A DNA stretch of 39,194 bases, taken from Hyphomicrobiales bacterium. GTDB lineage: Bacteria > Pseudomonadota > Alphaproteobacteria > Rhizobiales > Xanthobacteraceae. Each line of letters begins with the position of its first letter. Position 1 is the stretch's first letter. Shown one piece after another: positions 37,202-39,194 of the stretch. The position numbers and the translations under genes were made by a program. The notes beneath the pieces are model-generated. The model was not told where the DNA came from. It was given only the letters and a program-made list of their open reading frames with translations, and did no database searches. The stretch covers positions 1-39,194 of the forward strand of contig JAJPKK010000176.1 of NCBI GenBank assembly GCA_021323775.1. The letters run 5' to 3'.

Positions 37202-38605
37202 TCAAAGGGTCAGCATGTAGGCGACGAGATCGTCCTTTTCCTGCTGGTTCAGCTTGAGGCCGAGGACCAGGTTGAAGAACTCGACGGTGTCGGCGAGCGT
37301 CAACAGACGCCCGTCGTGCATATAGGGCGGCGAGTCCTTGATGCCGCGCAGCGTGAACGTCTTGATCGGCCCGTCCGGCAGCATGACCAGCCCATTCACG
37401 GTTTGCCCGATCTGGTAGAAGCGCTCGAGCTTGAGGTCATGCATCATGTTGTCCATGAAGGAGGTCTGCGGAACGTGACATTCCGCACAGCGCGCTTTGC
37501 CGAGAAACAGTCTTTCGCCGGCGAGCTCGCGCTGTGTGGCTTTCGTGGCATCAAGGCGTCCGCTCGGATCGAGTTTCGGCGCCGGGGGAAAATCGATGAT
37601 GTCCTGCATCTGCCCCATCATCACCACCTGATCGGTTCGATCGGGCAGATTGGCCCCCTTGCGCTGGGCGCTTACGTGATCGCCGTTGAAATAGGCGGTG
37701 CGCTGCTCGAACTGCGTGAAATCCTCAACCGAGCGCAGGGATCGCTTTGATCCGTGAATGCGCTGGTTGAACATTCCCCTCAGGCTTGTCGTATCAAGAC
37801 GAAATCGGGCGGCCTGCGGCCGCACGTCGGGCGTCTGATGAAACGCTGCGTTGGTGTGGAAATTGGAGTGGCAGTCGAGGCATGCCACGCCAAGGCTCTG
37901 ATCTGCCGACTTGCGGTCCTCGGTCTGATTGAACTCCTCTTGTGGAAACGGCGTGAGCAACAGGCGCAGGCCTTCAAGCTGGACCGGCGAAAGAATGCCC
38001 ACCATCAATGCATAGTAATTCTTGATGGTGAGCAAGCTTCCCTGCGAGACGTCGCCCAACTCGGGATGCGTGGTGAGATAAATCGGCGGCGGGAATTCTG
38101 GCGTGAAATGCTCAGGCAGATCGAAATCGACATCGAAGCGCCGCAGGCTCCGCGCCTCGCGATCCCGGATCGTATCGATCTCAATGTTGGGAAAGACCTG
38201 CCCGCCCGTGGCCTGCTTGACGTGCGGCAGCGGCTTAAATCCTGCCGGCAGCAGGTCGCCTTCGGCAACAGCGTCGGGAGTCATTTGCGCCAGCGCGTCC
38301 CAGGTCACGCCTGGGGGAAGCTTGACGCGCACGCCATCCTGAACGGCTTTTCGCTTGCCCGACATGAAGACGCCAGGCATCGGCCGGTCGGAGAGGTCGT
38401 AGCGCGCCCGCAGCACTTCCGCCTGGCGTCGCATGACTTCGGGCTTCGCTGCTTCATCGGCCGCACGCACGACGGAGAAGGGCTGCGTGGTCAGCCCGCG
38501 ATAGCTCGCATCAGGCGGCAGCGAGTCCGAAAAAGCCGCCCACGACAGGGCGAGAATGCTTCCGCCAAAGGCCGTTCCGAGGAGTGCTAATTCAAGGCGA
38601 GGCAT
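37202..38605 (-). CDS. Di-heme cytochrome c / cytochrome c peroxidase-like protein
   Basis: This 467-residue protein has an N-terminal hydrophobic segment (LALLGTAFGGSILALSWAAF) serving as signal or anchor. Two heme c sites are visible: CLDCH (242-246) and CAECH (373-377). The C-terminal part (FTLRGIKDSPPYMHDGRL, LADTVEFFNLVLGL) is typical of the MauG/CcpA family, which acts in the periplasm as peroxidase or protein oxidase. The first 230 residues are longer than in classical peroxidases and I do not recognise a domain in them. The ATG at 38605 follows GGAGAG. Confidence 0.85.
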   Translation of the reverse strand: MPRLELALLGTAFGGSILALSWAAFSDSLPPDASYRGLTTQPFSVVRAADEAAKPEVMRRQAEVLRARYDLSDRPMPGVFMSGKRKAVQDGVRVKLPPGVTWDALAQMTPDAVAEGDLLPAGFKPLPHVKQATGGQVFPNIEIDTIRDREARSLRRFDVDFDLPEHFTPEFPPPIYLTTHPELGDVSQGSLLTIKNYYALMVGILSPVQLEGLRLLLTPFPQEEFNQTEDRKSADQSLGVACLDCHSNFHTNAAFHQTPDVRPQAARFRLDTTSLRGMFNQRIHGSKRSLRSVEDFTQFEQRTAYFNGDHVSAQRKGANLPDRTDQVVMMGQMQDIIDFPPAPKLDPSGRLDATKATQRELAGERLFLGKARCAECHVPQTSFMDNMMHDLKLERFYQIGQTVNGLVMLPDGPIKTFTLRGIKDSPPYMHDGRLLTLADTVEFFNLVLGLKLNQQEKDDLVAYMLTL

Positions 38606-39096
38606 TTGTTCTCTCCGACCACGAGCGGCAGGAGCTGGATGGACATCGACGAGCTTCGGTACAAAGGCAACGAGCGTGCGTCGCTTTTCGTTCCGCCTCA
38701 AATGCGTGATAGCGCAGATCGACGCGATGAAATTGAGCAGCGCGGTCGGCCAGCGCGCCCGCCGCCCTTCTTTCTACTCTGCGCTTCGGGTGGGGACGAG
38801 CGGGTGGCGCGGCCGCCCTCCAGCACGCTCATCCTTCGACAGGCTCGGGAGCGCGCGTCTGCCCGGCGCGGTTCCCGGCGGATTTGCATCAGCGCTCGCG
38901 CGTCCGCGGCCGTCACCCGCGGGCTTGACCCGCAGGTTCATCGGCCTTGCATAAACTGGCTAGGAAGAAACTTACCCGGCAGGACCGCGCCACCGGGTAG
39001 CAGAAGTTTCATGCGCTGTAGGTCGGGCCAGGCCCGGTGGAAAACTCTTTTGAATTTCGAGTGGGGCAGGACGCGCAGGCGGCCCCGCCGCGATCA

Positions 39097-39136
39097 CTCG
39101 CGGCCTTGATCGCTTGGATGCTCTTTGTCGCGGGCG
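39097..39136 (+). repeat. Second location of the arm of the 1931-2210 element
   Basis: This matches 2005-2044 at 39 of 40 positions (TTGATCGCTTGGATGCTC is in both) and the reverse of 2131-2166. The terminal repeats of the first element are not seen here, but the window ends 58 bases later, so a full element could continue outside. Confidence 0.8.
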
Positions 39137-39160
39137 CACATCGGCTGTTGCCGATGTGCG
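39135..39160. repeat. Perfect 11-bp stem hairpin next to the repeat arm
   Basis: CGCACATCGGC pairs exactly with GCCGATGTGCG around the loop TGTT. A hairpin at the same relative place, but of different sequence, is found in the element at 1931-2210, so the element seems to have a conserved arm and a variable central stem. Confidence 0.75.
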
Positions 39161-39194
39161 TATCTTCAATTTCCCGATCTCGGGTGAACCCGAG

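Larger units (their letters stand above)
38606..39194. other. Right-end region without a supported gene
   Basis: In these 589 bases all open frames look like composition-driven shadows. The region contains the 40-bp repeat arm at 39097-39136, a perfect 11-bp hairpin at 39135-39160 and a 6-bp hairpin at 39179-39194. Confidence 0.55.

Overview
The window is high-GC DNA from an alphaproteobacterium, most likely a member of Hyphomicrobiales close to the Bradyrhizobium, Pseudolabrys or Rhodopseudomonas group. The evidence is a C4-pathway 5-aminolevulinate synthase (hemA), a small ClpS, a murA next to a small basic Arg/Ala-rich protein, many genes for small secreted proteins, and abundant short GC-rich palindromic repeats between genes. 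The assignment rests on recalled family features and was not checked by alignment.

Layout. Positions 1-5445 hold ordinary chromosomal genes: a partial SPFH/band 7 membrane protein, ferrochelatase (hemH), an AbrB-type membrane protein, murA and a small conserved protein. A 280-bp MITE-like palindromic element lies at 1931-2210. At 5682-5756 there is a tRNA-Thr(GGT) gene. The last 43 bp of its body (5710-5752) recur exactly at 16056-16098, so the 10.3 kb between them looks like a genomic island integrated at the tRNA.

The island carries a complete type III-B CRISPR effector operon (cmr1-cmr2/cas10-cmr3-cmr4-cmr5-cmr6, 8672-15847). Upstream of it, transcribed divergently from each other, are two different CARF-domain genes. 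One is of the NE0113 family with a C-terminal winged-helix-like part (6087-7244). The other is of the APE2256/ring-nuclease type with an unassigned C-terminus (7386-8483). A 17-bp sequence containing the perfect palindrome CCCAA-CT-TTGGG occurs between the two CARF genes and again in front of cmr1, which suggests one regulator controls all three transcripts. No CRISPR array, cas1, cas2, cas6 or integrase is visible. Cas10 lacks the N-terminal HD nuclease part but keeps the GGDD cyclase motif. The inferred system is an RNA-guided sensor that makes cyclic oligoadenylate, borrows crRNAs made elsewhere, and signals to two CARF proteins, one of which may be a DNA-binding regulator acting back on the operon.

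Positions 16393-23865 return to chromosomal genes: a secreted protein, a TcuA-like FAD dehydrogenase, another small secreted protein, an AT-rich array of phased TCACTT motifs, a cytochrome P450 remnant, an MFS transporter, a tiny membrane protein, a metallo-beta-lactamase-fold hydrolase and a further secreted protein. Positions 23874-29328 form a nitrate/sulfonate/taurine-type ABC transporter operon with ATPase, permease, two tandem paralogous binding proteins and a creatinase-like M24 protein that lacks the usual metal-binding Asp pair.

Positions 29761-38605 hold hemA, a small possible alpha/beta-hydrolase, uvrB with a 230-residue N-terminal extension, a frameshifted PIN-domain gene, clpS, a secreted paralogue of the protein at 18769, a DUF4142 protein and a di-heme cytochrome c peroxidase-like protein. 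The right end (38606-39194) has no gene and carries part of the same repeat seen at 1931-2210. The long reading frames opposite the real genes are GC-driven shadows and are not annotated.
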